From Dictyobacter formicarum (lineage in GTDB: Bacteria; Chloroflexota; Ktedonobacteria; Ktedonobacterales; Ktedonobacteraceae), in contig NZ_BNJJ01000018.1 in NCBI RefSeq assembly GCF_016587435.1, forward strand, positions 1 to 64,000: a DNA stretch of 64,000 nucleotides, written 5' to 3'. The translations under genes and the position numbers were made by a program. How positions within the stretch are numbered: the first letter of the stretch is position 1; every line of letters begins with the position of its first letter. Of this stretch, positions 53,208 to 62,093 are shown piece after piece. A model generated the notes under the pieces. It was not told where the DNA came from. It made no database searches and saw only the letters and a list, made by a program, of their open reading frames with translations.

Positions 53208-54577
53208 TTATGCGACCAGTTTTACTCTGGTTACCTCATTCCACGTCTGGAATCGGTCCTGTAAAGTGGCACGATATTCCTGCGCACGCAGACGATGTCG
53301 TCGCGGTTGGAAGTGGCCGGAGATGAGGCCGAAGGCAGAAAGGAAGCGTTGCACCTGTTTGGCTGATTTGAAGCGTCGCATCTTCTTCTCTCGGAGCCGC
53401 GTGGGTTGGTGCGAGTTTTCCGCCCGGTTGTTGAGCCCCTTGTGCTGTCGATGCTGCACTCCAGGTAGAATCTCACGTTTCGCCGCAGCATAACTCTTCA
53501 ATTTATCAGTGATGATCACGCGGGGGACGTATTGGAGCCCTTTGAGGAGTTTCCGAAAGAAACGTTTCGCCGCTTTTTTGTTTCGTCGGCTCTGAACCAG
53601 AATGTCGAGGACGTTTCCCTCTTGATCGACTGCTCGCCATAGATAGTGCCTCTGGCCACGGATCGTGAGAAAGACCTCGTCCATATACCACTTGTCACCG
53701 CAACGAAGGCGACGATGGCGTAGTTCGTTGGCGTATGTTTGTCCAAATTTGAGACACCACTGACAGACGGTTTCATAGGTCACGATGATCCCGCGCTGTG
53801 CCAGAAGTTCCTCCACATCGCGAAAACTGAGCGAGAAGCGAAAATACAGCCAAACAGCATGGCTGATGATTTCAGTCGGGTAAGGTGGGATCACAGCGCC
53901 TTCTCCCAGATGGGGAGGTTTCTGCGATCCTCCTTCCGAACCGGACGTACAAGTTTCCAAGTATCCGGCTCTCCAGTTGTTCCCAAATAACTGGTCGTTT
54001 GCTTTAGGCCTCCGCTTTTTGCATTTCGCATACGTTGGTCTCCTGCTCACTTGAACAACTTACTTGCCTTCGCCATGTGATCGGCGTTACCGTCTCGGAC
54101 TACTATGCAAGTTCCGTACCCTTATCGGGTCTCTCCGACGTAGGGCATCTCCGTTTTGCTCCTCCTGAGACATTCAGATGGTTTAGGTGCCCGTTCGTTC
54201 CTTTTACGTCCTTTCTGGGACGCCGGGAGAAGAGGGAGAGTATCTCGTACCGCTTCCCATTACAAGATACTTCTTCTCCATGGACGTTTCATTCAGCCTT
54301 CGTCCACCCGGGCTATTACGGCCAAGAAACTGGTGTTCAAGCAATTCAGCTTTCACCATGCCATCTCTTCGTCTTGCATCACGATCTTTTCGCTGAATCC
54401 TAGAACTGATGCGTTCTTGACATGCTGTGTTCCCTTTTAACGTTTCCATCTCCGGTAAATCAGGTGACGATACGAGATCTCTCCGCTCGTAGCTCCCTTG
54501 GGAGCGTTCTCAAGAGGACTCTACGGACGCACAAAGCGGTGGCCTTTGTAATTGGGGGAAGTGGCGTTTGTTTTCAT
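53208..54577 (-). CDS. IS6-family transposase, split by a group II intron
   Basis: Exon 1 is 54577-54533 (15 codons, MKTNATSPNYKGHRF) and exon 2 is 53879-53208 (223 codons from PTEIISHAVWLYFRF). Joined in phase 0 they give a 238-residue transposase of normal length. It has the HTH (SFRDVEELLAQRGIIVTYET), the DDE core (DKWYMDEVFLTIRGQ; VIITDKLKSYAAAKREI; NRAENSHQPTRLREKK) and the usual C-terminus. The frame that continues from exon 2 into the intron up to 54050 is intron sequence, not protein. If the intron splices, this gene is functional; no maturase is encoded nearby. Confidence 0.88.
53880..54532 (-). ncRNA. ORF-less group II intron
   Basis: 653 nt. The 5' end is GTGCGTCCGTAGAG (consensus GUGYG) at 54532. 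The 3' end is CTTAC at 53880. Domain V (53938-53971) is exactly 34 nt, with GAGCCGGA pairing to GTCCGGTTC, the AGC triad and a GAAA loop; domain VI follows. The candidate exon-binding site GAAGCGGT (54249-54256, minus strand) pairs with ACCGCTTT, the last 8 nt of exon 1, with one G-U. No reverse transcriptase or maturase frame fits inside. The exon junction is continuous in the homologous IS at 1476. Confidence 0.9.
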
Positions 54578-54806
54578 GCAGTTATTTTAGCACAATGTTC
54601 AGTTCCGTTATCAAGTTGACAATACCTTTCATCCATCATATCTGATGAGTTTTATTTTTGCAACACAGCCCATTTTTTCACACTCATTGCTTTGAGGACA
54701 TATCTTCAATGTACTTTGAGCATACTTTATCGTCGAACTTTTGATAAATTCATGGACGGGGCTTTCTCGACATATTCTCTGTAAAAATACTGCTAAGAAA
54801 CGCTGG

Positions 54807-54866
54807 TTCAGCTATATCGGCACCATTCTATACCTCGAGGTATAGAATGGTGCCGATATAGCTGAA
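54807..54866 (-). terminator. 60-bp perfect palindrome after the ABC operon
   Basis: TTCAGCTATATCGGCACCAT at 54807 begins a 60-bp sequence that is its own complement, with TCGA at the centre. The 30-bp arms have no mismatch. It lies 35 bp after the stop of the last transporter gene. On the leftward strand a TATTTTTAC tract follows about 15 nt later. A terminator for the operon, perhaps bidirectional, is the likely role. Confidence 0.65.
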
Positions 54867-54900
54867 GAGCAAGTAAGTAGGAGAGAGAATGCTGAGTCTG

Positions 54901-55800
54901 CTACCCCTTCACTGCACCGGCAAAGGCGTTAATCACATGGCGTTGCGTGAATACAAAGACCAGGATAGTAGGCACGAGCGAGATCATTGAGGCTGCGCAG
55001 AGCAGTACCCAGTTTGTGGAAGTCTGGGCAATAAATGCGTATAGACCAACAGGGAGTGTGCGCAGGTCGGAATTGCCCAGCGTGAAGACCAGAGGGATCA
55101 GGAAGTTGTTCCAGCTATTTATAAAGGTGAAGAGACCAAGTGTTGCCAGCATCGGACGAGCCAGCGGGAACATCACCTGCCAGAAGAGTTGATGGAAGCT
55201 GGCACCATCCACGCGCGCCGCGTCCTCCAGTTCGCGATCAATCGTCGAGAAGTAGCCCATGAAGAGAAAGGTGCTGAAGACCATATTCCCTGCCGTCTCT
55301 ACCACGATGACGGACCAGAGGGTATCGAGCAGGCCAATGCGCTGGATCAGATCGAAAACCGGCACAATCGTGTAGCCGTGTGGCAGGAAAAGGGTGACCG
55401 CGATCAACGCGATCAACCATTTTTTACCGGGAAAACTGGTGCGGGCCAGCACGAATCCAGCCATCGAGGTGAAAGTCAGCGTAAAGACGACCGTCAGGAC
55501 CGTAATAATGACCGTATTGAAGAAGTACTGACCGAATGTCGCCTGTGTCCAGGCATCGACATAATTCTGCCACAGAAACTCTTTGGGAATGAAACTCAGG
55601 CCCTCACTAAAGAAGCCCGCCTCGCTTTTGAGTGAACTGCCCAGTGCCCATAGGAAGGGATAGACCCAGAAGAAGCCACAGACCAGTAGGATCGCATGCA
55701 ATAGCAGCCTTCCCGTAGTCTGCCGGTATCTGAAGTTACGGCCCTGTTTTCGTCGTCTCTCTGTTTCGCGCACTGTTGCCTGTGGAATTGAGGTTGCCAT
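54901..55800 (-). CDS. Sugar ABC transporter permease, MalG/CUT1 type
   Basis: 299 residues with six hydrophobic segments (first LLLHAILLVCGFFWVYPFLW near residue 30, last near 260-280). The cytoplasmic EAA loop that docks to the ATPase reads EDAARVDGASFHQLFWQVMF PLARP-like, matching the EAA---G motif. It is the second permease of a carbohydrate uptake system. The MalF-like gene ends 32 bp upstream in the same direction. No ATPase gene lies in the operon, so a shared MsiK-type ATPase elsewhere must energise it, as is common for CUT1 systems of this kind. Confidence 0.93.
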   Translation of the reverse strand: MATSIPQATVRETERRRKQGRNFRYRQTTGRLLLHAILLVCGFFWVYPFLWALGSSLKSEAGFFSEGLSFIPKEFLWQNYVDAWTQATFGQYFFNTVIITVLTVVFTLTFTSMAGFVLARTSFPGKKWLIALIAVTLFLPHGYTIVPVFDLIQRIGLLDTLWSVIVVETAGNMVFSTFLFMGYFSTIDRELEDAARVDGASFHQLFWQVMFPLARPMLATLGLFTFINSWNNFLIPLVFTLGNSDLRTLPVGLYAFIAQTSTNWVLLCAASMISLVPTILVFVFTQRHVINAFAGAVKG

Positions 55801-55832
55801 AATTATGAAGTCCTTTCCATTCTAGCTAGTTG

Positions 55833-56876
55833 CTATGCTGCCCCGGTTTCGGTAGCGGAAGTGGCAGTTCTGGCACCGTTGCGGCGCACATATCGCCAGC
55901 CGAGGGCTTGGAAGCTGGTCAATACGATCAGGATCAGGCCGAAGAAGAACGAAGCAGCTGAGGCGAAACCAACGTTTGGCTGTACCACCCCTCCTCCTCC
56001 GGAGCCACCGACGCTGAAACCGCCAAAGGCCTGCTGATAGATATAGGTGCTCACGACATTGGAGGCAAAGTATGGGCCGCCGCCGGTTAATACCTGCACG
56101 AGGTCGAATACGTTGAGGTTACCCAGAATGGCGAGGAAGAGGATGATCATTCCCACACCGCGCAGCATCGGGATGGTGATCGAGAAGAACTGAGCGGCCC
56201 AACCGGCTCCATCGATGCGCGCGGCCTCGTAGAGTTCGGTGGGAATAGTCTGTAACCCGGCCAGGAAATAGACCATATTGATGCCCAGGGTATTCCAAAT
56301 TTGAATAGCAATAATGATCCACAGCACAAAACGGGGATCAGCCAGCCAGTCGATATGTTGATTGATAAGGTGGAGCTTCAAAAAGATGGTATTGAAGTTA
56401 TCGCCAAAATTGCTGATCATCAGATTCATGATCACGCCGATGACCGCCGGAGACATCACGACCGGCAGAAAATAGACTGAGCGATAGAACGTAGCGAAGC
56501 GCAATTTGGTGCTATTCAGGATCAGGGCCAGGATCAGGGCCAGCGTCAATTGAACAGGAACCACCACGGCAGTAAAAATGAATGTGTGGATGAAAGATTC
56601 CCAGAAAATGGGATCGGTTGTCACCTTTTTAAAATTGTCGAGGCCGACATATGCGGTCGGATCGCCGATGCCATTCCACTGATAGAGCGTGTAGCCCAGA
56701 GAAGCGAAGATGGGGTAGACAATGAAAGCCAGCAGCAGGATGATCATCGGAACAAGATAGATGTAAGACCAGCGGTTTCTATATATTTCCTGCCAGAGAC
56801 TTTTCTTATGGGCAGTTACGGTGACATGCTTCTTCTCCATCTCTGGTTGTGTTAGTTTTACTTCCTGAGCTCGCAT
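55833..56876 (-). CDS. Sugar ABC transporter permease, MalF/CUT1 type
   Basis: 347 residues with six or more membrane segments, starting IYLVPMIILLLAFIVYPIFA near residue 35. The EAA loop is LYEAARIDGAGWAAQFFSIT. A glycine-rich external loop (GGFSVGGSGGGGVVQ) near residue 295 is unusual in its length. Inner-membrane partner of the MalG-like protein. The substrate-binding protein gene lies 137 bp upstream, with a strong hairpin between. Start at 56876 with AGAGAGGAC upstream. Confidence 0.93.
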   Translation of the reverse strand: MRAQEVKLTQPEMEKKHVTVTAHKKSLWQEIYRNRWSYIYLVPMIILLLAFIVYPIFASLGYTLYQWNGIGDPTAYVGLDNFKKVTTDPIFWESFIHTFIFTAVVVPVQLTLALILALILNSTKLRFATFYRSVYFLPVVMSPAVIGVIMNLMISNFGDNFNTIFLKLHLINQHIDWLADPRFVLWIIIAIQIWNTLGINMVYFLAGLQTIPTELYEAARIDGAGWAAQFFSITIPMLRGVGMIILFLAILGNLNVFDLVQVLTGGGPYFASNVVSTYIYQQAFGGFSVGGSGGGGVVQPNVGFASAASFFFGLILIVLTSFQALGWRYVRRNGARTATSATETGAA

Positions 56877-56940
56877 GAGTTGAAAGTCCTCTCTTTTAGT
56901 TAGCCCGATTGTAAGTTATGGCGTGCGTCTGGCCTCTCAC

Positions 56941-56989
56941 GCATGGCGAGAACGCAGCTAGCACTTCTAGCTGCGTTCAATCGCCATGC
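56941..56989 (-). promoter_or_regulatory. Intercistronic hairpin between binding protein and permease genes
   Basis: GCATGGCGA pairs with TCGCCATGC outside, and ACGCAGCTAG with CTAGCTGCGT inside, with short internal loops and a 5-nt tip. It lies just after the binding-protein stop and has no T-run. The usual role of such a hairpin is to stabilise the upstream message or to attenuate transcription so that more binding protein than permease is made. Confidence 0.65.
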
Positions 56990-57013
56990 AAGGAAGCTGC
57001 GCGACTCGTTTGC

Positions 57014-58537
57014 CTATCCCTGGTTGTGTTTGGTGATGTAGTCTTTGGTGATATCCCAGTCCGGGTAAGTGTAGTCTTTAATGGAGACTTTAGCGCCATT
57101 GGTCTGGGCCTGTGAGATGGCTTTCTGGATCGCGGAGTTAGCACGGCCCTCAAGGTCGCTGAGCGCGGCTTTCATATCGTGCAACTGGCCGGTCCAGAGG
57201 CCAACTATCGCGTCATTCAAATTGGGCGACAGGGAGTTGAAGATGACTTTCGAGGTTTCGGGATTGCGCACGTTGGGATTGGGATAGGTAAGGTTCAAGG
57301 GCGCGTTGGCGACATATTCGGCAAAGGGCTTGAACTTGATTTTCGAAGGATCGTTGAGACTCTTGAAGGTCGAAAGATCTTCGTTGTACGTCTGTACCCA
57401 GCGCTGTTCCGCCGCATCGCTATAGAGCCAGTTGAACCACTGCCAGGCCTCTTCAGGATGTTTTGTTTGGGCGGAAATGGCGAACTCTTGACCGCCGGGT
57501 GTGTGATAGTAGAAGCCTTTGCGCGTTGCCGTCGGTCCGACCAGCGTAGTCAGGCTATAATTGGTGAATCCGTGCGTCGTCCATTCCGGCTGATTCCAGA
57601 CACCACCAACTATCATCCCGAATTTGCCACGCTCGAAGTAGGCACGTGCTGTTTCGTCGGTAATGCTCATGGAATTGGGATAGAAGTAGCCCTTCTGCTT
57701 CCATTGCAGGAACAGGCTGATGAAATCCTCCCAGTTGCGATCACTGGAGAACGTATATTTGCCCACGCGGTAATCGAAGCCATCGTACCAGGTGCCCCCG
57801 GTGCCGCCAAACGCGCCTCCAGGTACGCCGGCAGCGCGTATGAAGAGATCGACCCAATTGGTGACAGAACCGCCACCGCCAGCGCCGAAGCCGAGACCAT
57901 AATACTGTCCATTGCCTTTTTTAGTGATGATATCGGCAAATTTTGTCACATCGTCCCAGGTTTGCGGTACTTTGGGTGTGCCATCGCTATTGGTCAGGCC
58001 AGCGGCTTTAAACACGTCCGTGTTCAGATAAAGCATCTGGAAAACACCGCTACCAGCGAGAGGCGCGGTATAGGTCTTGCCGTTGTACATATTGTTGCCC
58101 TCGTAGAAGGTGCCGGTTGGGAAACGGTTCTTCCACGACGCATTAATCCACTTATCAACTGGCAACCACCAGCCCTTCTGCATCTGCACATTGTAGGGAG
58201 TCGCAGTGCCCGTAACCATAAAGACATCCGGCTGCTTGTTGGCTTTAACAGCGAGATTGAATAGCTGGTCATAGGTAGTGCTACTGTTGATGGTCCTTTT
58301 AACCTTGATATTGGGGTGAGCGGCCTCGAAGAGCTTGACCTCGTTATCGAGCCAGGGAGACTGGCTGACATAGTAGTCCCAGTACTGGAGTGTCACGGTG
58401 CTGCCGCCGCCGCTGGAGGAGCTACCGCAGGCGCTCAGGCTGGAACCCAGGGTTGCTGCGCTGGCCACCGCGCCAGCTGTCTTCAAGAAAGTGCGGCGGC
58501 TAAACCGCGATGGAAGAAGGATCGAAGGAACGTCCAT
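57014..58537 (-). CDS. Sugar ABC transporter substrate-binding lipoprotein
   Basis: 507 residues from the ATG at 58537 (GAGGAT upstream at 8 nt). The signal is a Tat type, SRRTFLKTAGAVA at residues 13-25, with a lipobox LSAC giving Cys37, so the mature protein is exported folded and lipid-anchored outside the membrane. The rest is a family 1 (SBP_bac) solute-binding protein: VTLQYWDYYVSQSPWLDNEV, FEAAHPNIKVKRTI, PDVFMVTGTATPYNVQMQKG, GGVWNQPEWTTHGFTNY. It presents the sugar to the two permeases downstream. The sugar is not predictable; relatives bind oligosaccharides. Confidence 0.93.
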   Translation of the reverse strand: MDVPSILLPSRFSRRTFLKTAGAVASAATLGSSLSACGSSSSGGGSTVTLQYWDYYVSQSPWLDNEVKLFEAAHPNIKVKRTINSSTTYDQLFNLAVKANKQPDVFMVTGTATPYNVQMQKGWWLPVDKWINASWKNRFPTGTFYEGNNMYNGKTYTAPLAGSGVFQMLYLNTDVFKAAGLTNSDGTPKVPQTWDDVTKFADIITKKGNGQYYGLGFGAGGGGSVTNWVDLFIRAAGVPGGAFGGTGGTWYDGFDYRVGKYTFSSDRNWEDFISLFLQWKQKGYFYPNSMSITDETARAYFERGKFGMIVGGVWNQPEWTTHGFTNYSLTTLVGPTATRKGFYYHTPGGQEFAISAQTKHPEEAWQWFNWLYSDAAEQRWVQTYNEDLSTFKSLNDPSKIKFKPFAEYVANAPLNLTYPNPNVRNPETSKVIFNSLSPNLNDAIVGLWTGQLHDMKAALSDLEGRANSAIQKAISQAQTNGAKVSIKDYTYPDWDITKDYITKHNQG

Positions 58538-58665
58538 GTTAATACATCCTCTGTTGTTTTTAATACTTGCGATACATACCAGATCGCAACTCATCGACAA
58601 TGATGTAGATAAACAAGAAAGCTACCAGTGACGTTAAATGGTCCTCTTTGCCGCCTGCTTCCCGC

Positions 58666-59769
58666 TCAGGTTTCATGCTGAATTCCGCTTGAGTAGCGGC
58701 GTCCGGAACCACATGAATTGCGCACGGTCAGAGTGAGCGGAAGCTGGATGTGACAGGATGGCCAGGTATGCCCATCAGGACTTGTTTGCCAATCCGGGTC
58801 AAAGGGAACCGCAAATTCCAACCAGTTGCGCGAAGGCTTGAAGCGCGGATTGAGCTGAGAGAGCAGCATTTCGACGGCACACTGACCGATTTCATAGAAC
58901 GGCTGGCGTACCGTTGTGAGCGCGATGGAACTTTGATAAGGCGGGATGACATCATCGAAGCCAACGATGGCTATATCTTCGGGTACGCGCCAGCCCAGCT
59001 TCCCCAGTTCCATAATTACACTATAGGCCAGATAGTCATTGCCAACGACAATGGCGGTGGGTGGAGTGCTCATGGCCTGAATCTCTTGCAGGCATTTCAC
59101 GGCACTACCATCGTCGTAAAGTGCTAGCATGGGATCTGGCTCTATACCAGCCTCCCGTAACGCCTGGCAGTAACCATGATAACGATCATGGAAGCAGGGT
59201 AGATCAGGGCTGGGAAAGAGAAAGGCGATGCGTTCATGCCCCAGTGAGAGCAGATGGCGAGTAGCCAGGCGCGCCCCACCCGCATTGTCTACACTTACCC
59301 AGGGACTGTCTAGTCGAAGGGCCGTCAGATTGATGATCACGACGGGCAGGCCACTGCGGGAGAGCGTGATCAAGTGCTGGGGCGAATGGGTATGAATCGA
59401 GGCCAGGAGACCGGCGGTGAGATTCGTTGTCAGCACTCGGTCGACCACGTTGCGAAAATCTTTGTGACCAGCCGAGCTATAGAGAATAATCTCATAACCG
59501 TTTTCCTCGACCACGCTAGCGATGCCCCGTATAATTTCCGGTATAAACGACCACAGGGCTGGAAGAAGCATACCGATGAGTCGGCGATCTCCACGTGCCA
59601 GATGCATCGCTGTCTGATCAGGCACGAAGTCGTGTTCCGCGATCACGCGCTGTATACGCTCACGCGTGAATGGATCGACATTGGCGCTGTTATTCAGCAC
59701 GCGAGATACCGTCGACTTTGAGACGCCAGCCAGGCGTGCGATATCACGAATAGTCGGCTTCTTTGCCAT
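58666..59769 (-). CDS. LacI-family transcriptional regulator
   Basis: 367 residues from the ATG at 59769. N-terminal HTH TIRDIARLAGVSKSTVSRVL with hinge helix, then the periplasmic-binding-like domain (RLIGMLLPALWSFIPEIIRG, SVDNAGGARLATRHLLSLGH, EDIAIVGFDDVIPPYQSSIA). The C-terminal 40 residues after LEFAVPFDP extend beyond the usual end. It lies upstream of the transporter genes, in the same direction, with 128 bp to the binding-protein start. It probably represses the operon until the sugar or a metabolite binds. Two LacI-type operators precede it, which suggests autoregulation. Confidence 0.93.
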   Translation of the reverse strand: MAKKPTIRDIARLAGVSKSTVSRVLNNSANVDPFTRERIQRVIAEHDFVPDQTAMHLARGDRRLIGMLLPALWSFIPEIIRGIASVVEENGYEIILYSSAGHKDFRNVVDRVLTTNLTAGLLASIHTHSPQHLITLSRSGLPVVIINLTALRLDSPWVSVDNAGGARLATRHLLSLGHERIAFLFPSPDLPCFHDRYHGYCQALREAGIEPDPMLALYDDGSAVKCLQEIQAMSTPPTAIVVGNDYLAYSVIMELGKLGWRVPEDIAIVGFDDVIPPYQSSIALTTVRQPFYEIGQCAVEMLLSQLNPRFKPSRNWLEFAVPFDPDWQTSPDGHTWPSCHIQLPLTLTVRNSCGSGRRYSSGIQHET

Positions 59770-59830
59770 ACGCCCTTCCTGCAAACAAATCGAAAAGACA
59801 GTTAGAATGCGGTAAAGATTGATAACGATT

Positions 59831-59848
59831 TATGGAACCGGTCCCATA
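59831..59848. promoter_or_regulatory. LacI-type operator 1
   Basis: TATGGAACCGGTCCCATA, an almost perfect palindrome around the central CG typical of LacI-family sites, 62 bp upstream of the regulator start. Confidence 0.65.
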
Positions 59849-59893
59849 AACACATAAAATGCCAGTAAACGCTTACTCATATGTATATATGCC

Positions 59894-59908
59894 ATGAAAC
59901 CGGTCCCA
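59894..59908. promoter_or_regulatory. LacI-type operator 2
   Basis: ATGAAACCGGTCCCA, the same core (AACCGGTCCCA) as operator 1, centred about 61-62 bp further upstream. The spacing is close to six helical turns, so looping or cooperative binding is possible. Confidence 0.6.
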
Positions 59909-60101
59909 CAGTCAAGTGTTTTGCAGACGAAATTTGGTCTGATGAGTGATTTATGGCGGTGTTTGGACGAAAAAGGATGAAGTTCTTTTTTATTGTATAG
60001 TATACAAGGTCAGGAGATGTTGATACTTCTGATCTTTCTGGTAATACGCATTAGAGAAGGACCGATGAATAGAGCATGAGTTTTGCGGATACCTTACTGA
60101 C

Positions 60102-60605
60102 GGTATTGTCAACTTAACCAGAGAAATGAAGATTATTGCTGAGTTATAGTGAAGAAGGATGCTGATGGGTCATGGAAGATATGGGGGATACCTCTGGTTA
60201 TGCGAATCGCTTTGCTCCAATCACTTCATTCCATGTTTGAAATCGGCCCTGTAAAAGGGTACGATATTCCCCGGCAGTCAAACGGTGACGTCGCGGTTGG
60301 AAATGCCCAGCAATGGGGCCGAAGGCGGAGAGGAAGCGTTGGGCCTGTTTGGCTGATTTGAACCGCCGCATCTTCTTTTCACGCAGTCGGGTGGGTTGGT
60401 GGGAATTTTCTGCCCGGTTGTTCAATCCTTTGTGCTGCCGATGCTCGACGCCAGGCAGGATCTCGCGTTTCGCTGCGCCATAACTCTTCAGTTTATCCGT
60501 GATGATCACGCGTGGAACGCACTGGAGCCTTTTGAGGAGCTTCCGAAAAAAGCGTTTCGCTGCTTGTTTGTTCCGTCGGCTTTGGACAAGGATATCCAGC
60601 ACGTT
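60102..60605 (-). mobile_element. IS6-family fragment (GGTATTGTCAACTT end)
   Basis: One end, GGTATTGTCAACTT, is at 60102; the homology stops near 60605 where sequence of the neighbouring rve-type element begins. About 60% of the element remains. Confidence 0.8.
60198..60602 (-). pseudogene. IS6-family transposase, C-terminal half
   Basis: 134 codons from LDILVQSRRNKQAAKRFFRK to the normal C-terminus (RFQTWNEVIGAKRFA). The HTH and first catalytic Asp are missing. Very close to exon 2 of the intron-bearing copy at 53208. Confidence 0.88.
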
Positions 60606-60665
60606 GCTGTATGCAGTTGGTCCCTCGTCTCCCGGTCAGATCGAGCACCTTGTGTCCCTGCCCTT

Positions 60666-61970
60666 TCAGGATGAGCTAAGCGCGCGAACCCGCTGTCGCC
60701 GCTCTTGCAAAGATCGAAGACGATGTTCGGCTCGCGCCTGTTCTTGGATCTGTTGCACATACTCCGCAAACGGGAGCGCGCCTTTTGACCAAGCAGGCAC
60801 GGGCAGTACTTTGAGGATCTGCCCCTCGCCCCACAAAACCAATGTCGCTTCCGCTGCATTCAGATGGACCGTGATGAGTTGTCCGCGCCATGCCTTCCCC
60901 ACATAATACCGCTTCAGGTCTAACTTGATCCGTCCAGCGGCATCCACGCGACGACGGAAGACCTGTTGTGGTTCATGGTGCAGCCAGGCCAAGGGGTCTA
61001 CCGCAGTCGGCAAGGCTGGTAAAGAGGATGTTTCGCGCAATCGCTCTGCTGGAGGCCGATCCAGCAGAGCGCGTCCCTGGTGCGGGCGCTCGTGATTGTA
61101 GAAGGTCTCAAAGGTGGTGAGAGCTTGCTGGGTCTGCCCGGCTGTGCTGGGACGTTCGACCTGCAGACATTCTTGCTTGAGTGTGCGATGAAACCGCTCG
61201 ACATACGCGTTTTGTTCGGGATGCTGCGGATCACAGACATGCATGTCGATATTCAGACAACTCCCAAAGCGCAACAAGGCCGAACAAAAATCACTGCCTT
61301 GGGGACTGCCGACAAAGCGGGGATCGCGGTCCAAGGTGATCTGCTGGGGCACGCCCCAGCGTTGCATGGCATGGACCAACGCTTCAATGACCGTCTCGGC
61401 CGTAAAGTCATGGCGCACCTCGGCATGCAGCCAATACGACGAGCCTTGATCAACCACATTGAAGATTTCCAGGCGGTGCTGCTGCTTGCCTTCGGGTTCG
61501 ATGTCAGCGCTGCCCACATCTTTGAAGTCAATCTGCCACTGCCGCAACGGCTCCACTGGCTCCAGTGGCTCATGGTGGGGCTGCTGCCGGGGAACAATAT
61601 ACCTGAAGAGGCATAAATAGCGATAGATCGTACTGCTTGCCGGTGGTGTGTAGGTCGCTTCTCCTGCATGCACCTGCCGTCGCAAATACGTCCGAATCGT
61701 GCGTGGACCGGCTACCCGATGCAACTGCTCCGCAAGCTGTTCTCGCAGCGTCACAATCTGCAGAATCTCATCAGGAGAGAGGGAAGGTGATGGGGTTTTG
61801 CGGGCACAGGAGCAACCTTGTAAGATCACATAGACCTCCTCGAAAGGGGCATTGAGATAGGGACGCAGGCGCCGTCTCCAGTTTTTGACCCAACTTTCCG
61901 ACATCCCTGTCTCCTTGACCAATTGCGCTTGCTTCCACTCCGGATGACGTTGTAACAGACTATACAACAA
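60666..61970 (-). CDS. Integrase-core (rve) transposase, IS481-like
   Basis: 434 residues. HTH region at the N-terminus (EWKQAQLVKETGMSESWVKN). Catalytic rve core: first Asp in LRQWQIDFKDVGSADIEPEG, second in QITLDRDPRFVGSPQGSDF, Glu in NAYVERFHRTLKQECLQVER. The C-terminal Mu-transposase-like beta domain (IKLDLKRYYVGKAWRGQLIT) is present. The start at 61970 is the first Met of the frame but a better one may lie just upstream. Intact frame, so possibly active. Its 3' side joins the IS6 fragment. Confidence 0.85.
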   Translation of the reverse strand: MLYSLLQRHPEWKQAQLVKETGMSESWVKNWRRRLRPYLNAPFEEVYVILQGCSCARKTPSPSLSPDEILQIVTLREQLAEQLHRVAGPRTIRTYLRRQVHAGEATYTPPASSTIYRYLCLFRYIVPRQQPHHEPLEPVEPLRQWQIDFKDVGSADIEPEGKQQHRLEIFNVVDQGSSYWLHAEVRHDFTAETVIEALVHAMQRWGVPQQITLDRDPRFVGSPQGSDFCSALLRFGSCLNIDMHVCDPQHPEQNAYVERFHRTLKQECLQVERPSTAGQTQQALTTFETFYNHERPHQGRALLDRPPAERLRETSSLPALPTAVDPLAWLHHEPQQVFRRRVDAAGRIKLDLKRYYVGKAWRGQLITVHLNAAEATLVLWGEGQILKVLPVPAWSKGALPFAEYVQQIQEQARAEHRLRSLQERRQRVRALSSS

Positions 61971-62093
61971 GAGGCGTTTGGGATAGGATGGATGCAGTGC
62001 GCTTGCTTACTGCCGGAGAGTTGCTTGAAGAGCAACACGTAAGCAGTCGTGTTAGGGGTAAGTGGCATGCGTTTGAAAGTGGCAATTTCAGAG

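Larger units (their letters stand above)
53115..54626 (-). mobile_element. IS6-family element carrying a group II intron
   Basis: 1512 bp between GGTATTGTCAACTT at 53115 and its complement ending at 54626. Without the 653-nt intron the element would be 859 bp, against 865 bp for the uninterrupted relative at 1427-2291. It has landed in an ISL3 element. Confidence 0.9.

Noticed and set aside
53880..54050. N-terminal extension of the IS6 transposase frame (MSRRPTYAKCKKRRP)
   Set aside because: It is a translation of intron domains IV-VI; the true N-terminus is the 15-codon exon at 54533-54577.
57179..58264. 361-residue plus-strand frame
   Set aside because: Antisense to the binding protein; no ribosome site or protein family pattern.
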